Below, piece after piece: positions 53,662-63,760 of a DNA stretch of 64,000 nucleotides. The DNA is from an uncultured Bacteroidales bacterium (GTDB lineage: Bacteria; Bacteroidota; Bacteroidia; Bacteroidales; Bacteroidaceae), in the NCBI GenBank assembly GCA_902763885.1, contig CACWTU010000006.1, positions 62,001-126,000 of the forward strand, given 5' to 3'. The position numbers were made by a program, and so were the translations under genes. Position 1 is the first letter of the stretch. Every line of letters starts with the position of its first letter. The notes under the pieces were generated by a model that worked only from the letters and a program-made list of their open reading frames with translations, had not been told where the DNA came from and ran no database searches.

Positions 53662-56600
53662 ATGAACAAAAAAATTCTTCTTAAGACACGCAGCAGGTCA
53701 ATCCTTACTCTGCTTGTCATGTTTGTTTGCACATCAGTTTTTGCACAGTCCATTGAGACAGATCCGCTGGTCAAGGCCATGCGTGAGGAGCTTAGCTACA
53801 ATCTGGAGCAGCTTAAACAAAAGCCTATTCCTGCCTATCACATGTCAATAAGGCTGAATGACACCTATCAGGCCCAGGTTAGCAGTAATTTTGGAATCTC
53901 AATCGTAACAGAGGACCGCAGCCGTGTACTTACCCCGCAGGTTCGCGTTGGCTCACCTGAGGTTGACAACTTCAAGTTTGAGAGCCAGAGCCGTAACCGC
54001 AACAGCTACAGTTCATCAACACAGGGCGTTCGCGTCCCGTTCACTGACGGAGCCATCATGGCAGTCCGCCAGGGCATCTGGAGTGAGACCATGAACCGTT
54101 ACAGCATTGCCGTAAACAACTACAACGACGCCCTCTCACAGATGAAAACAAATGCTGACAATGAGGATAAGGCACCCTGTTTCAGCGATGCCCCGGTAGA
54201 GCAGTATTATGAGCAGCCCCTGCCGCAGTCAGCATACACATTTGACCGCAAGTACTGGGAGGAGCGCATGGACCGCATCTCATCAGTATTCAAGGAGTGC
54301 CCCCAGCTTGAGCAAGGTACCGCAAACATAGTATATACGGTAGAACGCATCTACGTACTCACATCCGATGGATCTACAGTAGTTCAGAACCGCAAGAACG
54401 TACGTCTTATGCTTAACGCCGTAATACGTGCCACTGACGGTATGACCTGCCCGCTCTATAAAGACTGGTTCTCATATTCACTTGATGACCTGCCATCCGA
54501 TGAGGTCCTGATTGAAACCGTTAAGGACCTGATACAGCGTCTGCTGGCTCTGCGTGAAGCACCTATCGCTGAGCCTTATGCCGGTCCGGCCATCATGTCG
54601 GGATCTGCCAGCGGCGTGTTCTTCCATGAGATATTCGGTCATCGTCTTGAGGCCCATCGTATGAAAAGCGGAGGCCAGACATTCAAGAAACTGGTTGGTG
54701 AGCTGGTTCTGCCCGAGGGCTTCCAGGTATATGACGACCCCACCCTTGACAACTACGCCGGCACATCACTCTACGGCCATTACAATTATGATGACGAGGG
54801 TGTCAAGGCAGAGCGTGTACAGTGCGTAAAAGACGGAGTACTGACCAACTTCCTTGTTGACCGCACTCCCATAGACGGATTCGGCAAGAGCAACGGACAC
54901 GGACGTGCTGCTGCCGGTTATGATGCCGTATCACGTCAGTCAAACCTGCTTATCGAGACCAACAACCCTTATACTGATGAACAGCTGCGCCAGATGCTCA
55001 TCAAGGCTGTCAAGGAAGAGAAAAAGGAGTACGGATACTATTTCCGTACAGCTACCAGCGGCCTCACATATCTGGGTGACGGCGGCTCGATCAACTCATT
55101 CAACGTTGACCCGGTGGAGGTTTACCGCGTCTATGCCGATGGCCGTCCCGATGAGCTTGTACGCGGCGTGACCCTTATCGGAACACCTCTTGCCATGTTC
55201 TCAGGTATAGCAGCAGGCGGCCAGACACCACATGTATTCACCGGCAACTGCGGTGCAGAGTCCGGTTGGGTTCCCGTAACCGCAATCTCACCCATGATAT
55301 ATATCAAGAAGGTTGAGACACAGCGCTCGGAGGTGGGTTATGACCTGCCACAGTATCTTGAAAGACCAGGATACAGTAATTACAAGGGCAGTGACCAGGA
55401 AGTCATATTCAAAGCCATGAAGGATGAGATGGACCGTTCCATGACAGGCCTCAAGGCCGATGGCCAGGAACCGCCCTTCTATGCTGACTACAGAGTCAAC
55501 GTAACCAAGTCACTTGAGCTGAGCTCAGTTCTTGGCGGACTTGTAAGCAGCACCTACAACCCCATCGTGGTAACCGGTTCACTTAACTGGCAGGTAGGTG
55601 ACAGCATATGTTCCAACAGCCCCATGACCATGTCCATGAGTATGGGTAACAGGGTTGACTATGACGGTATCAGAAACATCCTCTGGCAGGCTGGAGACTA
55701 CATCTATAAGAATGCCATCAGGACCTACACCCAGAAAGAGGGTGCCCTAAAGAACAATCCCAAGCCCGAATCTGAGGCTGGACTCCCCGAGATTATTTCA
55801 CTGCCCGGAGGAGAATACATCTATGAGAGCGTTCAGGACGTACAGATAGACCGTGCCAAGCTTGAAGAACTTGTAAACAAACTGTCTGCAATCTACCTGG
55901 ATTATCCTCAGCTCTACAAGACCAATGTTGAACTTGGCATACAATATACGGATGTTTACCGTCTCAATTCAGAGGGCCTCAAGATACGCATGCCTTACAC
56001 CCCCGGCTATATAGAGACTGTTGTTTCTATCAGGAACGCTGACGGCGTTGAACTGACAGAAAACTATGACATCCCGTTTGATGCCAGGGATTATGATGCC
56101 GACAAGATAGCCGCAAACATCCGTGAATTTGCTGATGCAATGGTGAAAAAGAGCAATGCCGAGACCGTTGACGATTTCTACATCGGCCCCATCCTATTGG
56201 AGAAACAGGCCGTATCGGAATCATTCCACACCATCGTCAAGAATTACGGAACTGCACGCAACACATGGGATCTGTATGCAAGCCTGTACCGTTACACTAC
56301 AAGTTCACAAACCAGTCTTACAGGTTATCAGCTTCTTGGCAAGCGGTTCCTTGATACCAAACTGAGCATACACCTCTACTCCAACCTCAAGGAGTACAAG
56401 GGCAAGAAGATAGCCGGAGCCTATGATGTTGACTTTGACGGTGTCAAACCCGATCCTGACTTTGTAATGGTTGAGAACGGTATGCTCAAGAGACTCATCG
56501 GTGGACGTTATCCCGCTGCCGGTGCGCCCCGTGCTACCGGTCATGCAATGATCCAGGATTATTCAACTGTAGGCAACAACAAGATGAGCATAATGCATGT

Positions 56601-56970
56601 TACCTGCAGCAAGACCATTCCGCAGTCCAAGATCAAGGCACGTCTCATATCTGAGGCCAAGAAGGCCGGTCTGGACCACACATACATGCTGCGTAACATA
56701 GAGTACAACTGCTATATCCTGACCCGCATTGATGTCAAGACAGGCCAGGAGACCATCATCAATGCAGATATACCTGCTTTTGAGCGCCGTGAGCTGATGC
56801 ACGTCATCACTGCATCCAAGGAGGAGGAGATTCAGAGCTCAATATTCAACGGTAACACCCTCTCTACGATGATTGCACCGGAATCCATGATTCTGGAGTC
56901 TGTAGAGATGAACATCAAGAAACCCACCAAGGCTCAGGAGTTCCAGCTCACAAACCCAGCCTGGAGATAA
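53662..56970 (+). CDS. Secreted single-chain TldD-TldE-like metalloprotease fusion
   Basis: 1102 aa; single TldD/PmbA proteins are about 450-550. The signal peptide ends near SVFAQ (29). The N-terminal half (about 30-600) is TldD-like: zinc motif HEIFGH with His322, Glu323 and His327, a third ligand probably Cys530 in TGNCGAESGWVP, and KAERVQCVKDGVLTNFLVDR before the GHGRAA segment. The second half (about 610-1102) repeats the fold, but the equivalent of HEIFGH reads FHTIVKN, so it lacks the zinc site, like TldE/PmbA. TldD and TldE normally form a heterodimer from two genes. Here both appear in one exported chain. The substrate is unknown; a periplasmic peptide-processing role is inferred. 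MFS gene 6 nt downstream. Confidence 0.85.
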   Translation: MNKKILLKTRSRSILTLLVMFVCTSVFAQSIETDPLVKAMREELSYNLEQLKQKPIPAYHMSIRLNDTYQAQVSSNFGISIVTEDRSRVLTPQVRVGSPEVDNFKFESQSRNRNSYSSSTQGVRVPFTDGAIMAVRQGIWSETMNRYSIAVNNYNDALSQMKTNADNEDKAPCFSDAPVEQYYEQPLPQSAYTFDRKYWEERMDRISSVFKECPQLEQGTANIVYTVERIYVLTSDGSTVVQNRKNVRLMLNAVIRATDGMTCPLYKDWFSYSLDDLPSDEVLIETVKDLIQRLLALREAPIAEPYAGPAIMSGSASGVFFHEIFGHRLEAHRMKSGGQTFKKLVGELVLPEGFQVYDDPTLDNYAGTSLYGHYNYDDEGVKAERVQCVKDGVLTNFLVDRTPIDGFGKSNGHGRAAAGYDAVSRQSNLLIETNNPYTDEQLRQMLIKAVKEEKKEYGYYFRTATSGLTYLGDGGSINSFNVDPVEVYRVYADGRPDELVRGVTLIGTPLAMFSGIAAGGQTPHVFTGNCGAESGWVPVTAISPMIYIKKVETQRSEVGYDLPQYLERPGYSNYKGSDQEVIFKAMKDEMDRSMTGLKADGQEPPFYADYRVNVTKSLELSSVLGGLVSSTYNPIVVTGSLNWQVGDSICSNSPMTMSMSMGNRVDYDGIRNILWQAGDYIYKNAIRTYTQKEGALKNNPKPESEAGLPEIISLPGGEYIYESVQDVQIDRAKLEELVNKLSAIYLDYPQLYKTNVELGIQYTDVYRLNSEGLKIRMPYTPGYIETVVSIRNADGVELTENYDIPFDARDYDADKIAANIREFADAMVKKSNAETVDDFYIGPILLEKQAVSESFHTIVKNYGTARNTWDLYASLYRYTTSSQTSLTGYQLLGKRFLDTKLSIHLYSNLKEYKGKKIAGAYDVDFDGVKPDPDFVMVENGMLKRLIGGRYPAAGAPRATGHAMIQDYSTVGNNKMSIMHVTCSKTIPQSKIKARLISEAKKAGLDHTYMLRNIEYNCYILTRIDVKTGQETIINADIPAFERRELMHVITASKEEEIQSSIFNGNTLSTMIAPESMILESVEMNIKKPTKAQEFQLTNPAWR

Positions 56971-56976
56971 AAAACA

Positions 56977-58152
56977 ATGGAGAAGCTTTGGAACGCAAAC
57001 TACATAAAGATATGGACTGTAAACTTTCTGGTCCACTTCTCCTTTATGCTTATCGTTCCACTGCTTCCTCTTTACCTTAGCGAGACATTCGGTACCACCA
57101 AGGATACCATAGGTATGGTGCTTACCGGATACTCCATAATGGCACTGACGGTACGTCCGTTCAGTGGCTTTCTGGTTGACAGTTTCCCGCGGAAGACCGT
57201 ACTGGTCATCTGCGGGGCACTGTTTTTCAGCATATTTGCAGGCTATCTGGCAGCAGGCTCACTGGCAGCGTTCGCCATATTCCGTACCGTTCACGGTGCC
57301 CCGTTCGGTGCTACTACGGTTGCCGCCAGCACTGTGGCCATTGATGTGGTGCCATCTTCACGCCGCGGTGAGGCCATAGGTTACTACGGACTTAGCAACA
57401 ACTTGGCAATGGCTCTTGGCCCGGCCTTGGCAATAATTCTGCTTGAGGCATTTGGCGGCAGCTACAAGGCTCTGTTCTGGGTATCGCTTGCTGCATCATT
57501 CATAGGACTGCTTCTGGAAATATCAATACGCCTGCCCAAGCGTGATTTCGTACCTGAAAAGAAAGTGCTCTCACTGGACCGTTTCTTCCTGCTTGATGGC
57601 TGGCGTGAAGCCATTGGCATAGCATGCTTTGCTTTCAGCTACGGAATACTCTCCACCTACGTGGCCATTTACGGCAAGGAGGAGCTTGGCATCACCAGTG
57701 GGACGGGGCTGTTCTTTGGATTATGCGCCATAGGCCTTATCCTGTCAAGGCTTACCGGAGCACGCTATCTGCGTGACGGAAAGGTATCACGCAACGCCTC
57801 CATGGGTATGTGCGTATCACTGGTAGGCTATTTCCTTTTTGCAGCCCTGCACAATCCTATAGGCTATTACGGAGCAGCACTTATAATAGGCCTGGGCAAC
57901 GGGCACATGTATCCCGCCTTCCAGACCATGTTCATCAACCTGGCCCCCAACTCGCAGCGCGGAACCGCAAACTCCTCCATCCTTACCTCATGGGATGCAG
58001 GCGTAGGTTTAGGCGTGCTCATAGGCGGCCTCTGCGCTGAATACATGGGTTACCACAGTTCATTCTGGGCATCCTGGATTGTAAACCTCTTTGGAGTAAT
58101 CTTTTACTTCCTCTCCATCCGCCGACATTTTGAGTCAAAAAAACTCAGATAA
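56977..58152 (+). CDS. Major facilitator superfamily transporter
   Basis: 391 aa with about 12 membrane helices. MFS signatures are GYSIMALTVRPFSGFLVDSFPRK between helices 2 and 3 and RTVHGAPFGATTVAASTVAIDVVPSSRRGEAIGYYG in helices 4-5. This resembles drug/metabolite:H+ antiporters, but the substrate is not determinable. It starts 6 nt after the TldD/TldE fusion gene; co-expression could mean it exports or imports a peptide-derived product. Confidence 0.88.
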   Translation: MEKLWNANYIKIWTVNFLVHFSFMLIVPLLPLYLSETFGTTKDTIGMVLTGYSIMALTVRPFSGFLVDSFPRKTVLVICGALFFSIFAGYLAAGSLAAFAIFRTVHGAPFGATTVAASTVAIDVVPSSRRGEAIGYYGLSNNLAMALGPALAIILLEAFGGSYKALFWVSLAASFIGLLLEISIRLPKRDFVPEKKVLSLDRFFLLDGWREAIGIACFAFSYGILSTYVAIYGKEELGITSGTGLFFGLCAIGLILSRLTGARYLRDGKVSRNASMGMCVSLVGYFLFAALHNPIGYYGAALIIGLGNGHMYPAFQTMFINLAPNSQRGTANSSILTSWDAGVGLGVLIGGLCAEYMGYHSSFWASWIVNLFGVIFYFLSIRRHFESKKLR

Positions 58153-58169
58153 ACCTTATTTAAAGACCG

Positions 58170-58362
58170 CCGTACTATCCCTTTCAGGAAGACAACGTTC
58201 CGTGGCTACTCCGTACCCCTACGAGGCCTAAACATCGATCGCCTCCTTTTTAGCCACCTACGGTGTCTAACGGTCGTTAAACGTAACGATGTTCTTAACG
58301 GCCTCTCCAGGGCACTGCGCTTAACGCCACTTCACTGATGCTCCCTGAAAGGGATAGTACGG
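58170..58362 (-). ncRNA. 193-nt structured element, copy 2 (inverted)
   Basis: A perfect 19-bp terminal stem (58170-58188 with 58344-58362). Read on the minus strand it aligns end to end with the copy at 2781-2973 and has the same length of 193 nt. Shared blocks are CATCAGTG, GTTAAGAAC, ACACCGTAGGTGG and 21 identical nt at 58193-58213. Internal hairpins fall at the same places with different arms, for example TCGTTA/TAACGA here where copy 1 has GGCGC/GCGCC. It lies between the convergent MFS and permease genes and has no ORF. Confidence 0.65.
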
Positions 58363-58390
58363 CTACTGCAACTGGAGAGTTTTTCTCAGG

Positions 58391-60859
58391 TCATTCACTT
58401 TTGATCACATCGGCCGGATTCTCACGGGCGGTGGTGAGCACGCGGTTGAGAACCGTGGCCACAATGACCATAACAGTGAAGGCAAGCACGGAGAGATATA
58501 TCCACCAGCTGATTGTAGCCTGATAGTAGAACTGCTGCAGCCAGCGATGCATCACTATGAAGCCCGATGCAAACGCTACGGCTGATGACACAAGGAATAT
58601 CACACCGTATTCTCTGGCAAAGATGCTGAGAATGTCCCTGACTTTTGCTCCGTGAGCCTTGCGGATGGCAATCTCACGTTTGCGCTCGGTACAGGTAAGG
58701 GTTATATGTGACCATATTCCGAACAGTGCTATCAGGATACTTGTCATGCATAGTATCAGGAGCAGGGTTGAAAGGTTCTTGTCTTTGGAGAGATGCTCAA
58801 AGAAACTCTCTTCAGGATAAATGATCTCATACTTAAGAGACAGTCCGTCAAGCAGTTCCTTAAGTGACGCTTCCAGTTCATTCTTACTGTTATGGAGATA
58901 ATTCACAGACAGGGTACCGTCTCTACTACCTCCGCCTCTGTTCTCACCATAAGAGTGTTCATCTATGAGATATTTATTATGGTATCCGCACAAAATGATG
59001 TATGGAGGAATGTCATCAAAGTTATAACGGTGTATGTTTTTGATCACTGCCATTACCTTGAACGCAACCTTATTGACAGATGTATTGTCTATGCTCAGAT
59101 AGACTTCCGGCTTATCTTCCAGCTTATCCCCTCCTATTGCCTTGAACAGGTTATCGGTCATGACAATCTCATCATCCTTAAGCCCCTCCTCAGGTATGGC
59201 CCCCTGCAATACGGTCAGACCCAGCCTGTCTGTCATCCCCGGATAAATCAGGTCAAAAACGTCAGGGAACAAAGGTTCTGTCATCTCCGCCGCAGGTGTT
59301 ATGAATGTGGCATTGTTATAAGGCGGCATGGAGATATCGGCAAAATTCATAAAGACGCCGGTGATGCATGGTATCGCCTCTATTTTCTCCTTGAGCCCGT
59401 ATTTGTCCTGGAGTTTATCAAGATAGATGTCGCCCCAATCGGGCTCTCCACCCACATATCTGAAAGTTCCGTTACCAAAATATTCCTTCTCCACCTCCGG
59501 CTGCTTGATATATATAATGGCAACATCCTTTTTCTTGGTACCCCAATTGATATTCCGCATATAGCTGAACTGATTATACATTACAATCAGGGCAAACATG
59601 AACATCATGCCTGACGTTATCTGAATGCCTATGCTTACTTTACGGAAAGTATCGTTGCTTTGACGGTTCAAGCCTGACTGCATGGTGTTCCTGTTGGTTA
59701 CAAGCACCTCTATAAGGCTGATTGTTATTGAGACGGTTATTACCGCCAGCATTATGATTATGCTCCCTTTAAGGTAGTAGGAATCTGTCATACCGATGCC
59801 TGCCAGCTGCATATATGAGTTCTTAAGCATCAGGACGGCAAACAACCCCAAGAAAAGTGCAATCAACACCGGTATGGAGCTTTCTATTATCATCTGCAAG
59901 GCAATCTTCAAAGTCGATGCGCCATTAACCTTACGCAGTATTATCTCACGGCGTCTGCCACGGAGATAGTTCAGGAAGAAGGTAAAATGATTCACTATGG
60001 CGCATATCAGGATGAGAAGGCTGGCTTTGGAAAGCATGTTCAGGCCATTATACTTTACGAATGTCTCCTCTTTATTTTCATTGAGGGCCCTGAAAACCTT
60101 TTTAAGAGGTATGATCGTTTTGCCTCTCATAGCATTGTCCAATGACATATTGCCTCCTGTGGCTTCAAAGATCTTTCCGCATCTTTCAAGCATCTCATCG
60201 AGAGTGACACCCTCCTGTAACTTGAAGAAAAGCCATTTGTAATAGTATATGGAAAAACCGTTCCATTTCTTCAGATAATCAAACTTAAGGTATGAATGGT
60301 CAAAGTCATCAACGACAGCGCTTATGGTGTATGAATTGTTCCGTTTGCTGATTACCTTTCCGATAGGGCTTTCATCTCCATATTCCCGCTCTGCACGTGA
60401 CCTGGAAACAGCTATTTTCGTGGGATCCTCCATGAAAGACCAGTCACCGGCCAGCAGCACAGGATTGAAAAAGTCAAGGAATGCCGAGTCTATGCAAAGA
60501 CACAGATCCTCGTCATTATAATTGAATCCCTGGTTTTCATCATAATACATAAATGACTCCACCCCCAAGACATCCAGTTGTCCCCTATCATCAAGTGTTC
60601 TGAAGAGGTTGTAAAAAATATCGCCATTGGTTCTTGTTCTCTCATTGCCCACCGTGGTTCTGCCGTCCTCATTGAATGAGAACGTATATATCCTGTCGGC
60701 ATCCTTATGGTATGAATCATAAGAATCAACATAACTCATCCAGAGTGATGAGAGTGCAAACGCCACAAAACCAGCCACCAGACCGACTATGCTGACGGCA
60801 TTCTGCAAAATGTATTTCCGTATGTTGCGCAGGGCAATAATAAGGTAGTGAACAAACAT
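58391..60859 (-). CDS. FtsX/MacB-type ABC transporter permease, paralogue A
   Basis: 822 aa. The start MFVHYLIIALRNIRKYILQNAVS matches paralogue B, supporting the ATG. The layout is one N-terminal helix, a periplasmic MacB-like domain (about 45-270), three helices of the first FtsX domain, a second periplasmic domain (about 430-680) and three final helices. It ends AREGY-type juxtamembrane segment REIAIRKAHGAKVRDILSIF and ENPADVIKSE. These permeases move lipids, peptides or drugs in the envelope, or act mechanically, together with a MacB-like ATPase. No ATPase gene is adjacent. It has its own candidate sigma-54 promoter. Confidence 0.88.
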   Translation of the reverse strand: MFVHYLIIALRNIRKYILQNAVSIVGLVAGFVAFALSSLWMSYVDSYDSYHKDADRIYTFSFNEDGRTTVGNERTRTNGDIFYNLFRTLDDRGQLDVLGVESFMYYDENQGFNYNDEDLCLCIDSAFLDFFNPVLLAGDWSFMEDPTKIAVSRSRAEREYGDESPIGKVISKRNNSYTISAVVDDFDHSYLKFDYLKKWNGFSIYYYKWLFFKLQEGVTLDEMLERCGKIFEATGGNMSLDNAMRGKTIIPLKKVFRALNENKEETFVKYNGLNMLSKASLLILICAIVNHFTFFLNYLRGRRREIILRKVNGASTLKIALQMIIESSIPVLIALFLGLFAVLMLKNSYMQLAGIGMTDSYYLKGSIIIMLAVITVSITISLIEVLVTNRNTMQSGLNRQSNDTFRKVSIGIQITSGMMFMFALIVMYNQFSYMRNINWGTKKKDVAIIYIKQPEVEKEYFGNGTFRYVGGEPDWGDIYLDKLQDKYGLKEKIEAIPCITGVFMNFADISMPPYNNATFITPAAEMTEPLFPDVFDLIYPGMTDRLGLTVLQGAIPEEGLKDDEIVMTDNLFKAIGGDKLEDKPEVYLSIDNTSVNKVAFKVMAVIKNIHRYNFDDIPPYIILCGYHNKYLIDEHSYGENRGGGSRDGTLSVNYLHNSKNELEASLKELLDGLSLKYEIIYPEESFFEHLSKDKNLSTLLLILCMTSILIALFGIWSHITLTCTERKREIAIRKAHGAKVRDILSIFAREYGVIFLVSSAVAFASGFIVMHRWLQQFYYQATISWWIYLSVLAFTVMVIVATVLNRVLTTARENPADVIKSE

Positions 60860-60948
60860 ATACTGGACTTTTGATTTATTATTCCGGATCCAAAATTATC
60901 CCTTTCCCCCACCATTCTCCAAGGAAAAAAAGCAAAAACGCACTTTTC

Positions 60949-60965
60949 AGCCCCAAAGTGTCCAA
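60949..60965 (-). promoter_or_regulatory. Candidate sigma-54 promoter for permease paralogue A
   Basis: On the minus strand TTGGACACTTTGGGGCT has GG and GC 10 bp apart, the invariant spacing of -24/-12 elements, though the remaining consensus bases fit poorly. It lies 90 nt upstream of the ATG. About 60 nt around it (60912-60977) are nearly identical to 63583-63649 ahead of paralogue B. No TAnnTTTG box is seen in this gap. Confidence 0.4.
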
Positions 60966-61011
60966 TTATTTGACACCAACACCAAGAGAGCGTTGAGATG
61001 ACCCCTTTGTA

Positions 61012-63528
61012 TCATTCGCTCTTGATTACATCAGCAGGGTTCTCGCGGGCGGTTCTGAGCACACGGTGTCCTACGGTAAGGCAGATGACAAATGCCATTG
61101 CCGTGAATATAGCCGCATATATCCACCAACTGACGGTAGCCTGAAGCCGGAACTGCTGCTGCCATACCTTTATTATAGGATATCCCACCATGAATGCCGA
61201 TACAGAAGAGACCATGAACAGCACTCCGTAGTTGCGTACAAATATGGAGAGTATGTCCCTGACCCGCGCCCCATGAACCTTGCGCACGGCAATCTCACGT
61301 TTCTTTTCCTGGCATGAAAGTGCCACTATGGAGTATATTCCGGCAAGCGATATTATCAGGCACAGTAAGCCCAGCGCCTCAATCAATGCGGCAAGATGGC
61401 GGTCATTAGTGAGTGTCTCATAGAATGTGTCCTCTGTAAACTTAAGCTCATATTCCAACCCTGTCCCGTTCATTATCTCAGCAACCCTTTTGCCCAATTC
61501 CTTCCTTGTTCCGGGTTTATATATAAGAGTAACCAGAGCCTCGGCCCATCCCAATGTCTGACCCATAAGATTGGTGTTACCGGGCGAACAGAGTATATAG
61601 CTTTCCGGTTCCATATTGAACTCTGTCAGATACAGGTCACTTATAACGGCAATCACCTGGTATGTGTAAGATACATCCTTTAATTCACCCTCTATAATAC
61701 TTGGCCTGCCATTGTCCCAAACAAACATCCCTGGAGTACGATACTGCCTACGGATGGTTATCACTGGCTCATCGGCTATATCACCTAGACCCAGTTCACG
61801 CTGCAGATTCCTGGTGATTACAATCTCATCATCCCTAAGAGGTCTGTTGGGGATTACTCCGTCAAGAACATCCAGAGAGAGGAATTTCATCAAGGTAGTA
61901 TCTATTAGATCCAAATAATTTGTCCTTATGTTATCATCACCGTTTATCCATATCCCGTTTTGTTTCCATACTTCATGGACAGCACTGTATATATTATCTA
62001 TATCACCTATGCCGGTGTAAACATCATTTACGCACGGAATACCCTTTAGTTTTGATGTCAGGCCATATAACCCGTCAATCCGGTCCATATAATCTGTTCC
62101 TCTTTCACCACGAAGTGGCATTGGGTCTTCATCAATATAAGCGTAACCTTGGAAACCATCAAACGCATCATTATCGGGATTGAATATGGTCAGAACTGCC
62201 GTATCATTCACCCTTATTCCCCAGTTGTTGTTTCTGAGGAAGCGGAACTGATGCAAGAATGCAAATACCACAAACGCAAACAGCACGCTTATAAATATTT
62301 GAATGCCTATGCTTATGTTGCGGAACGTCTTTCCAGTTTTCCTTACCAAGGTACTCTGCATCGTGCGGCGTCTTACCATGCCCACCGATATGATGCTGAC
62401 AGCCATGGAAACAGCAAAGGCAAGCGCAATCACAACAAGACTTCCCCACATCACATATCCGCCGCTCATTCCTATATCCGCCATTCTGCGGAAAGGCTCC
62501 TTTAGAAACAGTATTGTTATGAATCCCAATACCGATGCCACCCCAAGAACAATACCTGACTCAACCGCCATCATGCCTAAGACCGACCTTCCGGATGCTC
62601 CGTGGACAATCCTGAGCACCATCTCATGCTCCCTGTTCCTTACCCTGTTCAAGTTAAAGAGCAGGAAATTCACCAAAGCGCACAACGTGAGCAGAAGGCT
62701 GGCCCAGGCAAACATTCCGGCATGCTCATATCCTATGTACATATCGCCGGAAGCAGCCTGCTTATGCACTTCACTGATTGGCAGCAATCTGTATTTGAAT
62801 TTGTCATGATCGAATCTTTTATCCCTATTCATAGACGCTGTGTACAAATCTGAGAGTTGTTCCGGATCTGTTCCGCTATGTATCTTGAAAAAGGCATTAG
62901 GACTTCTATCCAACTCATCATAAACAACCATTTTCTGTAAATCACCCCACACAGCTATCACTCCTGGTTGAATCACAGGAAAGATATGCATTGTGAGCAT
63001 GTCGAACTTAAAATGTGACGGACCACGGAATGGAGACACTACAGCACATACGGTCTTTCCTAACAACTCCTGTCCTATAGGGTCCATGCCGGGAAACCTC
63101 TCTTGGGCATATGATTGTGATATAGCCACATAATTGGTGTCACGCATAAAGCTCCGGTTGCCGCTGGCCAGACTGAATTCAAAGTATTCAAAGAATGTGC
63201 TATCAGCTATCAGTTCCGTCACCTTACCATGATGGCGGTAGTTCCACTTGGTATATGACTCCACTTCACTGAACTCAAGCAACGGGTCCAACCTTTCCGG
63301 AGTGAGCTGCGGTATATATGGTTCACCTCTATATGGCGATACCTCCAATATTGTAAATATCCTGTCCGCATCCTTATGGAACGTGTCAAATGACTCTTCA
63401 AAACGGATCCAAAGCGCAGAGAAACTGAGGCAAACAAGACCCGCAGCAAGACCTATGCAACTGACAGCATTCTGGAGTGCATACTTGCGGATATTGCGCA
63501 TTGCAATGGTGAAATAATGTCGGAACAT
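61012..63528 (-). CDS. FtsX/MacB-type ABC transporter permease, paralogue B
   Basis: 838 aa from ATG 63528 (MFRHYFTIAMRNIRKYALQNAVS). The frame opens 36 nt earlier, but this start aligns with paralogue A and keeps the same distance from the duplicated promoter. It has the same layout as A: N-terminal helix, large periplasmic domain, first FtsX helices, second periplasmic domain, last three helices, with REIAVRKVHGARVRDILSIF and ENPADVIKSE at the end. A and B probably arose by duplication and could form a heterodimer. The stop TGA is followed by TACAAAGGGGTC, like the start of the GGGGACAG repeat arms. Confidence 0.88.
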   Translation of the reverse strand: MFRHYFTIAMRNIRKYALQNAVSCIGLAAGLVCLSFSALWIRFEESFDTFHKDADRIFTILEVSPYRGEPYIPQLTPERLDPLLEFSEVESYTKWNYRHHGKVTELIADSTFFEYFEFSLASGNRSFMRDTNYVAISQSYAQERFPGMDPIGQELLGKTVCAVVSPFRGPSHFKFDMLTMHIFPVIQPGVIAVWGDLQKMVVYDELDRSPNAFFKIHSGTDPEQLSDLYTASMNRDKRFDHDKFKYRLLPISEVHKQAASGDMYIGYEHAGMFAWASLLLTLCALVNFLLFNLNRVRNREHEMVLRIVHGASGRSVLGMMAVESGIVLGVASVLGFITILFLKEPFRRMADIGMSGGYVMWGSLVVIALAFAVSMAVSIISVGMVRRRTMQSTLVRKTGKTFRNISIGIQIFISVLFAFVVFAFLHQFRFLRNNNWGIRVNDTAVLTIFNPDNDAFDGFQGYAYIDEDPMPLRGERGTDYMDRIDGLYGLTSKLKGIPCVNDVYTGIGDIDNIYSAVHEVWKQNGIWINGDDNIRTNYLDLIDTTLMKFLSLDVLDGVIPNRPLRDDEIVITRNLQRELGLGDIADEPVITIRRQYRTPGMFVWDNGRPSIIEGELKDVSYTYQVIAVISDLYLTEFNMEPESYILCSPGNTNLMGQTLGWAEALVTLIYKPGTRKELGKRVAEIMNGTGLEYELKFTEDTFYETLTNDRHLAALIEALGLLCLIISLAGIYSIVALSCQEKKREIAVRKVHGARVRDILSIFVRNYGVLFMVSSVSAFMVGYPIIKVWQQQFRLQATVSWWIYAAIFTAMAFVICLTVGHRVLRTARENPADVIKSE

Positions 63529-63619
63529 ACCAAGGACTTTTTGAAAACAATAGTTTGTACCCAAATATATCCCTCCATAGACTCATTCTCCAAGAAAAAA
63601 AAGCAAAAACTCACTTTTC

Positions 63620-63636
63620 TGCCCCAAAGTGTCCAA
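63620..63636 (-). promoter_or_regulatory. Candidate sigma-54 promoter for permease paralogue B
   Basis: On the minus strand TTGGACACTTTGGGGCA, with GG and GC 10 bp apart, 92 nt upstream of ATG 63528. It is part of the block duplicated ahead of paralogue A. Confidence 0.4.
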
Positions 63637-63707
63637 TTTTTTGACAGTTGACCGCAAATGCAACAGTTTTGCAGCGCTTATTTCTTGTAAAGGCATACCG
63701 CAGGGCT

Positions 63708-63715
63708 TACTTTTG
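63708..63715 (+). promoter_or_regulatory. -7 box for the CarboxypepD_reg-like gene
   Basis: TACTTTTG matches TAnnTTTG, 45 nt upstream of ATG 63761. Confidence 0.5.
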
Positions 63716-63760
63716 TCAGCGGATAAAGACGTATTTGAACAACCAACACGTTATACAGAT

